A stretch of DNA of 64,000 nucleotides from Corynebacterium sp. TAE3-ERU12 (lineage in GTDB: Bacteria > Actinomycetota > Actinomycetes > Mycobacteriales > Mycobacteriaceae): assembly GCF_019209905.1 (NCBI RefSeq), contig NZ_JAHUTM010000002.1:62001-126000 (forward strand), written 5' to 3'. The position numbers were made by a program, and so were the translations under genes. Below, piece after piece: positions 29,506 to 38,756 of the stretch; positions within the stretch are counted from its first letter, which is position 1, and every line of letters begins with the position of its first letter. Under the pieces are notes generated by a model. It had not been told where the DNA came from, did no database searches, and saw nothing but the letters and a program-made list of their open reading frames with translations.

Positions 29506-30132
29506 CTACATATTTCCATGGAGGTACGGCTCTGCCCAGGTGGAAATCACATCCGCGGCATGGGCAGCAGCACCATCGGCAGTCAGCAAATGATCCACAC
29601 CATCCAGACTGACCAACGCCTTGGGGAAACGAGCCTGGGCGAAATTATCCACCGCATTCATAATGCCCACCACCTGATCAGTGGGCGTATGCAGCACCAA
29701 TAACGGCAACCGGGTCTCCACCCGCGCCACCTTCGGCGCACCAATAGCCACCACAGCCTTGAGGGAATCAATATCTGGAGCCGCCTGAATAGCAGCAGCA
29801 CCACCCAAGGAATGCCCCACCAATAAAGACGGGGCCCGGCCAGTCTCAGCCAAAAACGCAGCCGCCGCCCGAAGATCAGCAGTATTGCCATCCAGTGGAT
29901 AAGGCGGGGCAGCGCCCTCAGAATCACCAACCCCGGTGAAATCGAACCGGAAAGTGGCATACCCATGCTCGACCAGGCGCTTACAGATCCGCGCCGCCGC
30001 AGGAGACTTACGGCCACAGGTATAGCAATGCCCGAATAACACCCAACCCCGAGGCGCACCATCAGGCAGATCGATTGTCGCCGCTAACTCGACCCCATCC
30101 GGGCCGGTAAATGTCAGGTGCTCACGGTTCAT
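29506..30132 (-). CDS. alpha/beta hydrolase (OsmC-fusion type N-domain)
   Basis: 208 residues from MNREHLTF, the ATG overlapping the stop of the upstream gene (ATGA). The fold markers are LFGHCYTCGRKSPAA, RFDFTGVGDSEG and the nucleophile elbow VGHSLGGAAAI. The late catalytic region is GVDHLLTADG. The HCYTCGRKS stretch is characteristic of hydrolases that are elsewhere fused to OsmC domains, but the OsmC part is absent here. A cytoplasmic hydrolase of unknown substrate. Confidence 0.8.
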   Translation of the reverse strand: MNREHLTFTGPDGVELAATIDLPDGAPRGWVLFGHCYTCGRKSPAAARICKRLVEHGYATFRFDFTGVGDSEGAAPPYPLDGNTADLRAAAAFLAETGRAPSLLVGHSLGGAAAIQAAPDIDSLKAVVAIGAPKVARVETRLPLLVLHTPTDQVVGIMNAVDNFAQARFPKALVSLDGVDHLLTADGAAAHAADVISTWAEPYLHGNM

Positions 30133-30977
30133 ACGCGAGTTTGTCGAAGTCGCCACCACACGACGATAACGCCACCGACCACAACCAGGATCGCGGCCAG
30201 CGCCGCCCACGGCACCACCAGTCGCGCCGGGCCAACAGCAACCAACGGGTATGTCTGCCGCTCACCGACGTCATCGCGGTATGGCACAGACAACTCAGCC
30301 TGAGGCACCACACGCACCATCGGGGCAGTACGGGCAGTGGTATCCACAGTGACGCTGACCTGGTCGCCCGGCAATAACACCACATCATCGCGATGCCAAC
30401 GAGCAGTAGAAAGACCGAAAATACCGTCCGCGGAGACATCAAGATCGCCGAACACCAGCAGCTGGCCATGATTGGTCACCGTGGCATCGAGCGCGGTGTG
30501 CTGCTTCGTCAACGGCCACCCACCACCGCCGCTGACCGAAAAATCCAGGTCATCGAATTCCAGTGAAGCACTGCGGGTACCCGGCACCCGCAGCAGCAAC
30601 GGCACCAGCACACCATCAATATCCAGACCAGCGGCATAATCACCGGCCGAAGTATTACCCGGCACCGAGATATTGATCCGCACCGCATCGACAGTGGCGG
30701 TATCGATCTCTAGCCACCGGGAAGCGTCATAGGCTTTGGCCTCATGCGTGCGCGCTAGCTTGCCGTTATCACTGCTTAACGGGGTGATTGTGGCCTGCGG
30801 GGCGACGCCAGCGTCGGCAAGCTCCACTGTAAGCAAAGCCTGCTCACCAGGAGAAACCTGCTTCGCGATGAACTCGGACACCATAGTGTCCGCAGGGTGC
30901 GGATGAGCCGAAAGCGCAGCCGCCGACGGGGCAGCAATAAGACTCCACGCCATCAGCGCGCACACGAGGCGACGCAT
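30129..30977 (-). CDS. secreted, membrane-anchored beta-sandwich protein (DUF916-like)
   Basis: 282 residues. There is an N-terminal signal peptide (LVCALMAWSLIAAPSAAALSA), then about 215 residues of predicted beta-rich sequence with conserved turns such as SPGEQALLTVEL and ISVPGNTSAGDYAAGL. A C-terminal helix (VVPWAALAAILVVVGGVIVVWW) and a basic tail WRLRQTRV follow. This outline resembles DUF916/peptidoglycan-associated proteins anchored in the envelope, facing outwards. Start and stop overlap the neighbours (TAATG, ATGA). Its role is unknown. Confidence 0.6.
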   Translation of the reverse strand: MRRLVCALMAWSLIAAPSAAALSAHPHPADTMVSEFIAKQVSPGEQALLTVELADAGVAPQATITPLSSDNGKLARTHEAKAYDASRWLEIDTATVDAVRINISVPGNTSAGDYAAGLDIDGVLVPLLLRVPGTRSASLEFDDLDFSVSGGGGWPLTKQHTALDATVTNHGQLLVFGDLDVSADGIFGLSTARWHRDDVVLLPGDQVSVTVDTTARTAPMVRVVPQAELSVPYRDDVGERQTYPLVAVGPARLVVPWAALAAILVVVGGVIVVWWRLRQTRV

Positions 30978-32518
30978 TAATTCACCTGACGGCCGCGGCC
31001 ATCCCAGAACGTGCGGCGCAGCTCACGGCGCAAAATCTTGCCGGACGGGTTACGCGGAATGGAATCGATGATCTCCCAGCGAGTAGGCAGCTTGAAATTC
31101 GCCACATGCTGCTTGAGGAAAAGCAACAGTTCACGCGTGGTCGGCTCTTCGCCCAGCGCCGGTTCAATAAACGCCATCACTGCCTCACCCGTGGTGTCGT
31201 CCGGGATACCGATAACTGCGGCATCGGCGACCTTTGGGTGGCGAATGAGGACATTCTCAACCTCGGCGGGGAAAACATTCTCACCACCGACCAAGATGAG
31301 ATCCTTAAACCGGTCATGGATGAAGAGGAATCCCTCCGCGTCCACATAACCGGCGTCACCAGTATGAATCCAGCCATCGATGAGGGTCTCGGCGGTGGCC
31401 TCAGGCAGATTCCAGTACTCCACCATGCGGTTCGGAGTGCGCAGCAGTACCTCGCCGACATTGCCCTGCGGGACTTCGTTGCCCTCCTTATCGACAATCC
31501 GGAGGCCGAAACCGGGGTACGGGCGGCCGGCGGCCTTCAATCGAGGAGAGCCGGCATAATGCTGGTCCGGCGGCAAACAGATAGCAGTATTACCGGTCTC
31601 AGTGAGCCCATAAATCTGGGAGAACTTAGCGCCAAAAATGCGAGTACAGGTCTCCAACACCGAATCACCGATCGGGGCGCCGCCGTAAATCACTCGGTTG
31701 ACGGTGCTGAACTCCTCCGGGGTCACACCCGGCAGATGCGCAATAGCGCCCATCATGGCGGGAACGAAAATGGCGTGCGTAATACCGAATTTCCGGATTG
31801 CCGCACGCGCCTGCTCGGCACCCAAATCCGGCATAGAAAACACCGTCTGGCCAGCATTAAAAGTTTGGGTGGCGTACCACATGCCGCCGACGTGGAAACC
31901 AGGAATCGCCACCAGGCAAATATCGCCCTCATCCCAAGCGATCCAATCCTCGCCGGCCTCGCCCAAAGCATTACGCATGCCGAACCACGACCGATGTGCC
32001 AAGACCACGCCCTTGGGCAGGCCGGTGGTGCCCGAGGTGTAAATCTGCGCCATCGGGGTATCCGGGGTGGGCGTGAACAGTTCGGTGAGCGGCTCATGGC
32101 TATTGCGCCAGGCCTCCCACTCACCGGGAGAAGACACAATCTCGGTATGGCCGGTAGTTCCGCGCAGCGGGTGGTCGGCGTCGAGGAAAACCACCTCCGC
32201 GCCGGAATCGGAAAGAATATGGTCAACCTCTTCGGCAGTGAGCTTCCAGTTCACCGGCACCAACACCGCACCCAGGTGCACGCAGGCAAACATCACCTCC
32301 CAATAAGAGGGGTGTTCCTTGCCGATATAGGCCACCCGGGAGCCGTCGGTGACGCCACTATCGGCCAGGCCACGGGCCACGCGGGCGCTAGCGTCGGCAA
32401 GCTCCCGGTAGGACAACTGCGCGCCCGAGGGTGCCAGCACCGCAGGATGATCGGGTCGCTTCGCGGCGTGATAAGCCAGCGATTCGGACAAGGTGGTGAG
32501 CTCAGGTAAGTAAATCAA
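30977..32518 (-). CDS. acyl-CoA (or acyl-ACP) synthetase, FadD type
   Basis: 513 residues of the adenylate-forming family. Core motifs are YTSGTTGLPKGVVLAH, YGLTETG, the hinge region GYVDAEGFLFIHDRFKDLI and the C-terminal lysine motif NPSGKILRREL. It activates a carboxylic acid as acyl-adenylate and passes it to CoA or a carrier protein. The next gene upstream on the strand (56 bases away) encodes a free carrier-thioesterase protein, so loading of that carrier is a reasonable inference. The chain length preference cannot be read. Confidence 0.85.
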   Translation of the reverse strand: MIYLPELTTLSESLAYHAAKRPDHPAVLAPSGAQLSYRELADASARVARGLADSGVTDGSRVAYIGKEHPSYWEVMFACVHLGAVLVPVNWKLTAEEVDHILSDSGAEVVFLDADHPLRGTTGHTEIVSSPGEWEAWRNSHEPLTELFTPTPDTPMAQIYTSGTTGLPKGVVLAHRSWFGMRNALGEAGEDWIAWDEGDICLVAIPGFHVGGMWYATQTFNAGQTVFSMPDLGAEQARAAIRKFGITHAIFVPAMMGAIAHLPGVTPEEFSTVNRVIYGGAPIGDSVLETCTRIFGAKFSQIYGLTETGNTAICLPPDQHYAGSPRLKAAGRPYPGFGLRIVDKEGNEVPQGNVGEVLLRTPNRMVEYWNLPEATAETLIDGWIHTGDAGYVDAEGFLFIHDRFKDLILVGGENVFPAEVENVLIRHPKVADAAVIGIPDDTTGEAVMAFIEPALGEEPTTRELLLFLKQHVANFKLPTRWEIIDSIPRNPSGKILRRELRRTFWDGRGRQVN

Positions 32519-32574
32519 CGGGGTGCACTTTCCGAGAAACCAATAGTTAGGCCCAGCTTAGTCGGAATGGGGCG

Positions 32575-33540
32575 CTATGCCAGCTCGCCCACAATCTCCC
32601 GAATCGCCTGCGGATCATTAAGCGGGGAAAGGTGATTGCCGGGAATACGCCGAATAGTCGGGGCCGGGTCCAGTGCAGACCAACGCTCCACCTGGATGGC
32701 ATTATCGTCGGTAATGAAAATGGTGGTCTTATCCGGGACGCCGGTGAGTCGAATTCGGTTCTGAATACGAATCGCGTGCTCCCAGAAAATATCCTGCTGC
32801 GTGCGCACATCATGGCGCACCAAGCCCGCCGAATAAATCTCAGCATGCCGACGCATCCGCTGCGCCCAGCTCGATTGCTGGTCGGCGCGCTCACCCACAG
32901 CCACATCACCAACAGACTCACCAGGGGCCGGCAGCACAGTATCCAGCAGCACAATCCGGTCAACCTCCCGGCCAGACCGACGTAGCCGACGGGCGCACTC
33001 CATCGCAATATGACCGCCAAAGGAATGCCCAACCACACTCACCGGACCACTGGGCTGAATCCGGCGCAGATCACCCAGATGCCGACGGGCATGCAAACCC
33101 AACGTCGGATCAGCCAGACCACGGGAATGGAAACCATGCGCGTGGAAAGCCCACGCCGGCCGCCGACCAGAAAGCTGTGCGGCGATATGCAAAAAGGACA
33201 CCGCCGATGCACCCGCCCCGGCGAAGAAGAAAACCGGGCGGCCAGTGCCAGTACCCAGGCGCGTGGTGGTCGGCGTGGAGCTGGCGAACTGCTTAGCGGC
33301 AGCATCATCAATCAGCTGCGCCAGCTCGGCGACGGTGGGGTCCCCGGTGAGCAGATCCGCGCCAATATCGCGACCCAAGATGCGCCGCAGGACCAGAAGG
33401 GTTTTCTCGGCTCCGAGAGAAGTGCCGCCCAGATCAGTGAACCGATCCGTGCGGGCAATGGGCTCGATTCCCAGAACCTGCGCCCAGGCTTGGGCGACGG
33501 CGTCTTCGACAGGGGTGCAGGGCAGCTCGAGATCTGGCAT
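32575..33540 (-). CDS. stand-alone carrier (PCP/ACP)-thioesterase didomain protein
   Basis: 321 residues from MPDLELPC. Residues 5-80 form a carrier domain with the phosphopantetheine site DLGGTSLGAE (Ser41). Residues 100-320 form a type I thioesterase with VFFFAGAGAS, nucleophile elbow GHSFGG (Ser173) and late His in GNHLSPLN. This is the end piece of an NRPS or PKS without the synthetase. It needs a phosphopantetheinyl transferase encoded elsewhere. A longer TTG start at 33588 would overlap the divergent flippase gene and was not used. Confidence 0.8.
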   Translation of the reverse strand: MPDLELPCTPVEDAVAQAWAQVLGIEPIARTDRFTDLGGTSLGAEKTLLVLRRILGRDIGADLLTGDPTVAELAQLIDDAAAKQFASSTPTTTRLGTGTGRPVFFFAGAGASAVSFLHIAAQLSGRRPAWAFHAHGFHSRGLADPTLGLHARRHLGDLRRIQPSGPVSVVGHSFGGHIAMECARRLRRSGREVDRIVLLDTVLPAPGESVGDVAVGERADQQSSWAQRMRRHAEIYSAGLVRHDVRTQQDIFWEHAIRIQNRIRLTGVPDKTTIFITDDNAIQVERWSALDPAPTIRRIPGNHLSPLNDPQAIREIVGELA

Positions 33541-33574
33541 AGCAGCATGATAGCCAGCGACTAAGGTAGGAACG

Positions 33575-34843
33575 GTGCTGGTGACCAAACTTCGGCTGCA
33601 ACGCCCCTCCGGGATGGCGATTGACTCGATAGCGCTGATGGTCTCCTCTGGGCTTAACGCCGTTATCGGCCTGCTGTACTGGATGGCGGCGACGCGGCTC
33701 TATCCCGTCGACGAGGTCGGGCGGGCCTCCACTCTGATCTCCGCGGGCATGATCTTGTCCTCGGCCTCCATCCTGGCCTTCGGGCAGATGCTGGAGCGCT
33801 TCCTGCCGGTCTGCGGGAGGCTGCGCCGACGGGTCATTATTGGCGTCACCCTCACTGTGCTGGGCTTGTCGGTGCTCATGACCAGCGGGTTCGTTGTCTT
33901 CTGGCCCACTGGTGCGCTGCTCACCGAAGCCTGGCAGGCCCCGGCATTCGTGGCCAGTGTCGCCGCGCTGACTATGTTCGCGCTCTACGACTCAGTGCTG
34001 GTGGGCCTCCATATGGGCCGCTGGGCGGCGGTGAAGAACATCACGCATGCGGTGGTGAAATTCGGTGCGGTCACGGCAATGGGTTTCTCCGCCTATGGGG
34101 CCAGCCACGCCGGTGAGACCATTATTGGTACGTGGGTGATTCCGGCCGCGCTGCTGGTGGCAGCAGCCCAGGTGCTGTTGATGCTGCAGGCGGGACGCAA
34201 CCAGGCCAGCCACGTCGAACCCAGCCTGCCGCCTGTCAAAGAACTGGCCAGCTATTTTTTCACCTCCGTGGGCTGGATTATTGGCCAGGTGCTGCCCGGG
34301 CTTTTCGTGCCGCTGCTGGTGGCGCACACCCTTGGCCTGGAGCAGGCGGCGTATTTCAATATCGCCTGGATTGTGGTGTCTGCCTCGCTGATGCTGATGT
34401 CTATTATCGGCGGGCCATATGTGGCACAAGCCGCGCGCCCGGGGGCGGACTTGCAGGTAGCGACCCGGTCCATGATCCGGATCGTCGCTTTCGCCAGTGT
34501 GTTCCGGCTCATCGCGGTGGCGGCAATGGGCCCGGTGGCGCTGCTGTTCTACGGCGGTGACTACTTCGCCAATGGGTGGTCGCTGCTGGTGGTGATGGGC
34601 ATTGCGCACTTCATTTCCGGCCCGGCTTTTATTTATGGCGCGCTGGCCAGGGTCTACCGGCAGATTCTGTACCCCATGGTGGTGCAGTTGCTCGGTGCGG
34701 TACTGCTGGTCGTTTTGGCCTGGTGGTGGCTGCCGAGCATGGGCATTATCGCCGTGGGGTGGGCCTATCTTGTGCATGACATCCTGGTGCTGCTCGCGGC
34801 CTCGGTGCCGCTGCGTGGACTGCTGCGGCGGAGCCTGCAATGA
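33575..34843 (+). CDS. Wzx-like polysaccharide flippase / MOP-superfamily protein
   Basis: 422 residues, almost entirely hydrophobic with 12 to 14 helices. The opening (DSIALMVSSGLNAVIGLLYWMAATRLYPVDEVGRASTL) is typical of lipid-linked sugar flippases of the MOP superfamily. It would move a polyprenyl-linked glycan or a related lipid across the membrane. The GTG start is 34 bases from the divergent carrier-thioesterase gene. The end overlaps the following glycosyltransferase by ATGA. Confidence 0.8.
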   Translation: MLVTKLRLQRPSGMAIDSIALMVSSGLNAVIGLLYWMAATRLYPVDEVGRASTLISAGMILSSASILAFGQMLERFLPVCGRLRRRVIIGVTLTVLGLSVLMTSGFVVFWPTGALLTEAWQAPAFVASVAALTMFALYDSVLVGLHMGRWAAVKNITHAVVKFGAVTAMGFSAYGASHAGETIIGTWVIPAALLVAAAQVLLMLQAGRNQASHVEPSLPPVKELASYFFTSVGWIIGQVLPGLFVPLLVAHTLGLEQAAYFNIAWIVVSASLMLMSIIGGPYVAQAARPGADLQVATRSMIRIVAFASVFRLIAVAAMGPVALLFYGGDYFANGWSLLVVMGIAHFISGPAFIYGALARVYRQILYPMVVQLLGAVLLVVLAWWWLPSMGIIAVGWAYLVHDILVLLAASVPLRGLLRRSLQ

Positions 34844-35949
34844 AACGAGTAGCGGTTTTCCGGGCCGAACTGCTGCCCGGCTCAGAGACATTCATTCGGG
34901 ACCAGACCGACGCGATGACCTCCTGGCAGCCGATACTTATCGGCACCACCCGCGTTGACTCACCACTACTGCGCGGCGATGAACAGGTGCTCTATGGCCG
35001 CAGTCTGCGCGACCGGGTGGCATTGTGGCTCGCTGAACTCACCGGGGTGGCACCCCGCATCACCAGGGCGCTGCGGGACAGTGGCGCCCAGCTGGTACAT
35101 GCCCATTTCCTCAAAGACGCCTGGTTAGTAACCCGTGCTTGCCGACGTGCCGGGCTGCCGCTGATAGTGACCTGTCATGGCTACGATGTGACCTCGCTGG
35201 CGCGGTCGCGCTGGTATCGCTTGCGCTCGCGGATAGTATTCGCCCAGGCAGCGCGAGTAATTGCGGTGTCCCGGTTTATTGCCGACCGGGCGTGGGCACT
35301 CGGCGCGCGGGACGTGCTGGTCAGCTATACCGGCGTGCAGCCACGGCCAGGGGTGGCCGGGGCGGGCGCCGATATTGTGTTTGTCGGCCGCCTCGTGGCG
35401 AAAAAGGGCGTGGCCGACCTGATTGAGGCCATGCGCCGGGTGGGTAATGTCTCGGCGCGGATCGTGGGCGATGGGCCGCTGCGCGCTGAATTGAAACGCC
35501 GCGCCGCTGGGCTGGACGTGGAATTTCTCGGTGCGCTGCCACCCCACCAGGTCGCCAATGAACTGGCCTCGGCGAAAATATTCGTTGGGCCCTCGCAGAC
35601 GGCAGCCGATGGTAATGCCGAAGGATTCGGGCAGGTCTTTGTAGAGGCCGCTGTTGCTGGTCTGCCGGTGGTGGCCTACCGCCACGGGGGAGTGGTCGAA
35701 GCGGTCGCCGAGGGCGGAATCCTGGTGGAGCCGGGCGATATTACGGCCCTGGCAACAGCGATCCGGCGCCTGCTCGATGATCCGCAATTACGCCAAGAGA
35801 TGGGCAGCGCGGGCCGTCGGCGGGCCTTGACACACTTCCATATGGATCACTGCACTCGGCGCGTGGAACGGATCTACGACGACGTGATCCGCACCCAATC
35901 GACCTCGAGGACATCGGAAGCGCCGCCGCCACCGTCACCAGGCACCTGA
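34840..35949 (+). CDS. GT4-family glycosyltransferase
   Basis: 369 residues of the GT-B fold. The N-domain contains VHAHFLKDAWL and TCHGYDVTSLA. The nucleotide-sugar domain contains IVFVGRLVAKKGVADLIEA and the retaining E-x7-E motif in EGFGQVFVEAAVAGLPVV. It is a retaining glycosyltransferase acting on a lipid or oligosaccharide acceptor in the cytoplasm, probably making what the coupled flippase exports. Its 3' end runs 76 bases into the convergent GH16 gene. Confidence 0.88.
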   Translation: MKRVAVFRAELLPGSETFIRDQTDAMTSWQPILIGTTRVDSPLLRGDEQVLYGRSLRDRVALWLAELTGVAPRITRALRDSGAQLVHAHFLKDAWLVTRACRRAGLPLIVTCHGYDVTSLARSRWYRLRSRIVFAQAARVIAVSRFIADRAWALGARDVLVSYTGVQPRPGVAGAGADIVFVGRLVAKKGVADLIEAMRRVGNVSARIVGDGPLRAELKRRAAGLDVEFLGALPPHQVANELASAKIFVGPSQTAADGNAEGFGQVFVEAAVAGLPVVAYRHGGVVEAVAEGGILVEPGDITALATAIRRLLDDPQLRQEMGSAGRRRALTHFHMDHCTRRVERIYDDVIRTQSTSRTSEAPPPPSPGT

Positions 35950-36566
35950 GCCTCCACCTGAATAGCCAGCCACATCGGCTCATCCGGCACCTCATCGCCG
36001 GTGACTTCGGCAAAAGTCGTGCCGTCATACGACCAGCGGACATAATCAGCGGTCCACTCAACCGCCCAGGTGGCGAACTGGGTGGCGTCCACGTCAAGAG
36101 AGAACTGGCGCTTATGGCGCTGGCCGTCGGCACGCCAATGCACAAAAGCCTCAGTCGTAGCCCGGTCGGCGGTGAAACTCTCGGCGAGATCAATCTCCGG
36201 CGGCCACATATCGGCTTGTGGCCACAACAACACGTGATAACTCAGCGTTGGGTGCGCAAGGGCGCGCATCCGCACTTCCCAACGGCCGTATTTATGGGCC
36301 TCACGCCACTGAGACACCGCGCCGGTGCGCCAATACTGGCCGTCGGGACTGCCAGACAGAATCAGGCGCGAATCCCGCACCCGCACCTCGGAGGGGTCCC
36401 ACTGCACCTTCGCGTCGGAGGCCGGACGCCCGGTATAGGGCTCCCAGGAAGGACCCAGGCGGGAGCCGGAAAAATCATCAAAAAACACTTCTTTATTGGG
36501 ACAGCTGGCAGCTATCCCCGTTAGTGCCAGCGCAGAACCGGCAAGCAAAGTGCGGCGACTAATCAT
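35874..36566 (-). CDS. GH16-family glycoside hydrolase, exported
   Basis: 230 residues from MISRRTLLAGSALALTGIAASC. The twin arginine, hydrophobic stretch and Cys suggest a Tat-type lipoprotein signal. The beta-jelly-roll domain holds the GH16 catalytic motif as EIDLAES (E-I-D-x-x-E). GH16 enzymes cut beta-1,3/1,4 glucans or galactans or act as transglycosylases. As the last gene of the long operon it probably trims the glycan made by the operon. The start ATG overlaps the stop of the GT2 gene upstream. Confidence 0.82.
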   Translation of the reverse strand: MISRRTLLAGSALALTGIAASCPNKEVFFDDFSGSRLGPSWEPYTGRPASDAKVQWDPSEVRVRDSRLILSGSPDGQYWRTGAVSQWREAHKYGRWEVRMRALAHPTLSYHVLLWPQADMWPPEIDLAESFTADRATTEAFVHWRADGQRHKRQFSLDVDATQFATWAVEWTADYVRWSYDGTTFAEVTGDEVPDEPMWLAIQVEAQVPGDGGGGASDVLEVDWVRITSS

Positions 36567-37519
36567 GGCGCAACCACCAGACGCAGGATTCGATAAGCGG
36601 GCGTATATAGGCGCAGTGGGATGAGCACAACCTGCGCTAATGCGTGGATCGCGACAGAGCGCTGACCCCACCGCCATGTTTGCACAATGCCGCGCAGGCT
36701 CAGCTGTGGGCGCAGCACACGCTGCACCCGGCGGGCCTGCGCAGGCGGCCAATATTGATGCACCGGGGTGGCAATAGCCGGCACCAGGTAGAACCACGTG
36801 CGGAAACCAGCCGCGGTGTTCTTGCTGGGACGTAGCCGGGCGATAGCGGCCTCCGCGCAGGCCGCAGTGTTCATGAGCTGCGCATCAGTGCCCGAGGACA
36901 CCGAACCGGGGCGCTCGAGATACCGGTAGCCAGTAATCGGGGCCAGCCGCAGCCGGTCAACACGTGCGATGGCGTCGAGTAGGAGCAGGAAATCATCCTG
37001 CGAAGACAACCGACGTCGAGTGCGCGGGCCAGTCACGGTGCTACGGCGGAACAGTTTGGTCCACAAATAGCCGCGGATCGTGCCATCGAGCACCGCATCG
37101 GGAATCTCAGCGCAGGTGAGGGTACGGGAAGTATCGCAACCATCGACCACAAACTCGCGGCCGCTGGCTTCTACCCGGGTGGCGCGGCAACACACCAGGT
37201 CCACCCCGTCGGATTCGGCGACCATCCGGGTGACCACATCCGGGTCCCACTCGTCGTCGGCATCGCAGAACCACACCCACTCGCCAGTTGCGGCAGCGAT
37301 CCCAGCATCGCGGGCCAACGCGGGACCACTACGGGTATCCATCGTGATCACTCGAGCGGGCCCGAAATCCGCGGCGAGGGCGGCGCTGCCGTCGGTGCTG
37401 GCATCATCGACCAGGATGAACTCCAGGTCCGGGTAGTCCAAGGCGGCGAGTTGGGCGAGGGCGCCGGGCAGAAACTCCCGCGAATCCGCAAACGGCATGA
37501 CGACGCTGACCCGGCTCAC
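36563..37519 (-). CDS. GT2-family glycosyltransferase
   Basis: 318 residues. A GT-A fold covers residues 1-200: VSVVMPFADSREFL, EFILVDDASTDGSAAL and the metal-binding DXD-type motif FCDADDEWDPD. The GTG start overlaps the stop of the beta-lactamase-fold gene (GTGA). An inverting enzyme using a nucleotide sugar; acceptor unknown. Confidence 0.85.
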   Translation of the reverse strand: MSRVSVVMPFADSREFLPGALAQLAALDYPDLEFILVDDASTDGSAALAADFGPARVITMDTRSGPALARDAGIAAATGEWVWFCDADDEWDPDVVTRMVAESDGVDLVCCRATRVEASGREFVVDGCDTSRTLTCAEIPDAVLDGTIRGYLWTKLFRRSTVTGPRTRRRLSSQDDFLLLLDAIARVDRLRLAPITGYRYLERPGSVSSGTDAQLMNTAACAEAAIARLRPSKNTAAGFRTWFYLVPAIATPVHQYWPPAQARRVQRVLRPQLSLRGIVQTWRWGQRSVAIHALAQVVLIPLRLYTPAYRILRLVVAP

Positions 37520-38541
37520 TGCAGTCCTTCCCGCAGCACCGCCTTGGCGGCATCCATCACCGGCTCATCAGAATCAGACAACACAATCGCGGCGGCTTTC
37601 CGACGCCGATCCACCAACATGGCGGTACTAAACCCGGTGACAGTGCCGGTCTTACCCAAGATGGGTCGGCCATCGACATTTGTCACCAAGAAACCATCAT
37701 CAACATCGCCCTGATTGCGCGGCGGGCGAGTATTGGCCACATAACGGGCAAAACGGCCCAAGTCGACCAGAGTGGTCACCGCCCCACCAGCCGGGGCATA
37801 CGCACCGGCACGCCACACCGCCGCCGGGGCGCCACCGTCGGTAAGCCCACGCGGAGGATTCAACGAATTCGCATTCGGCAACCAGGTATTGGTCATTTCC
37901 AAAGGCTGCAAAACCCGGGAGGAAAGCAACTGGTCAAAAGGCACATCGGCGGCCGCGCTCAGGGCATGCCCCAACAGGGCAATGCCGATATTGGAGTACT
38001 CAAAGCGGCCACGGGTATCCAACGGGTCGCGCCGGGCGCGGTCGAGCAACTCCGCATAACTGGCGCCCTGCCCGACCTCCTTGCCAACGACATGATCCTG
38101 CCACAGCTCACGCACCGGATTGTCGCTATCGGCACCCCATAAACCAAGCCCCGACTTATGCTCGGCCAGCTCCTGCAACGTCACATCAGCAACCGGGGCA
38201 TCGCCTAGGGGCAATAAGGAACCGAGCTTCTGGGTGCGGCGGACCTCACCACGCTCAAGGGCATTGATATACAGCTGCGTAGTGAACAGCTTCGTCAACG
38301 AACCAGCCTGAAACTGGGTCGTGGCGGTGGTGTTGAACAAAGCCTGCCGGGAACCATTGCCATCGAGATACAGCACCGCGACCTCACGGCGCACCCCACC
38401 TAGCTGCGAGGAAGCCGCCGCGGCAATCTGCTGGTCGCCGCGAACATCGTCGGTAAGCGTAGGGCCAGGCGCGGCAACCACCGCACCAGCGACAGTAAGA
38501 CCAGCTACCGCAAGGGCAGCAATAGTGGGCGTGAGTTTCAT
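37516..38541 (-). CDS. secreted serine hydrolase of the beta-lactamase / DD-peptidase fold
   Basis: 341 residues. A signal peptide (IAALAVAGLTVAGAVVAAPG) precedes a class C-like domain with the S-x-x-K motif in AGSLTKLF and the Tyr motif in FEYSNIG. The late region contains GKTGTVTGF, corresponding to the K-T-G box. Such proteins are esterases, D-aminopeptidases or carboxypeptidases working outside the cell. In this operon it may modify acyl or peptide groups of the exported product. ATGA overlaps join it to the gene on either side. Confidence 0.82.
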   Translation of the reverse strand: MKLTPTIAALAVAGLTVAGAVVAAPGPTLTDDVRGDQQIAAAASSQLGGVRREVAVLYLDGNGSRQALFNTTATTQFQAGSLTKLFTTQLYINALERGEVRRTQKLGSLLPLGDAPVADVTLQELAEHKSGLGLWGADSDNPVRELWQDHVVGKEVGQGASYAELLDRARRDPLDTRGRFEYSNIGIALLGHALSAAADVPFDQLLSSRVLQPLEMTNTWLPNANSLNPPRGLTDGGAPAAVWRAGAYAPAGGAVTTLVDLGRFARYVANTRPPRNQGDVDDGFLVTNVDGRPILGKTGTVTGFSTAMLVDRRRKAAAIVLSDSDEPVMDAAKAVLREGLQ

Positions 38542-38756
38542 GACAACACCCCCAAGCGCACAATAAGCACCACAATCGCGGCGAGCGCAATGCCGACGAT
38601 GATGCCGGTAAACAGTGGGCGGGAGCTAGCCAAAGTGACCGTGCGCTCAGCGCCGCCACGGGACTCCCGGTAGGCGACGGTGGCGAGATAGGCGCCCACG
38701 CTCACGCAAGCAAGGATGCCTGCGCCCCAGGTGATGAGGAAGCCGAGTACGTCCAT
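38538..38756 (-). CDS. small two-helix membrane protein
   Basis: 72 residues with two hydrophobic segments (FLITWGAGILACVSVGAYLA and LFTGIIVGIALAAIVVLIVRL) separated by a charged loop (YRESRGGAERTV). No family is recognised. The start overlaps the stop of the large membrane protein by one base and the end overlaps the hydrolase gene by four, so it is translated as part of the operon and probably assists the membrane proteins around it. Confidence 0.7.
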   Translation of the reverse strand: MDVLGFLITWGAGILACVSVGAYLATVAYRESRGGAERTVTLASSRPLFTGIIVGIALAAIVVLIVRLGVLS

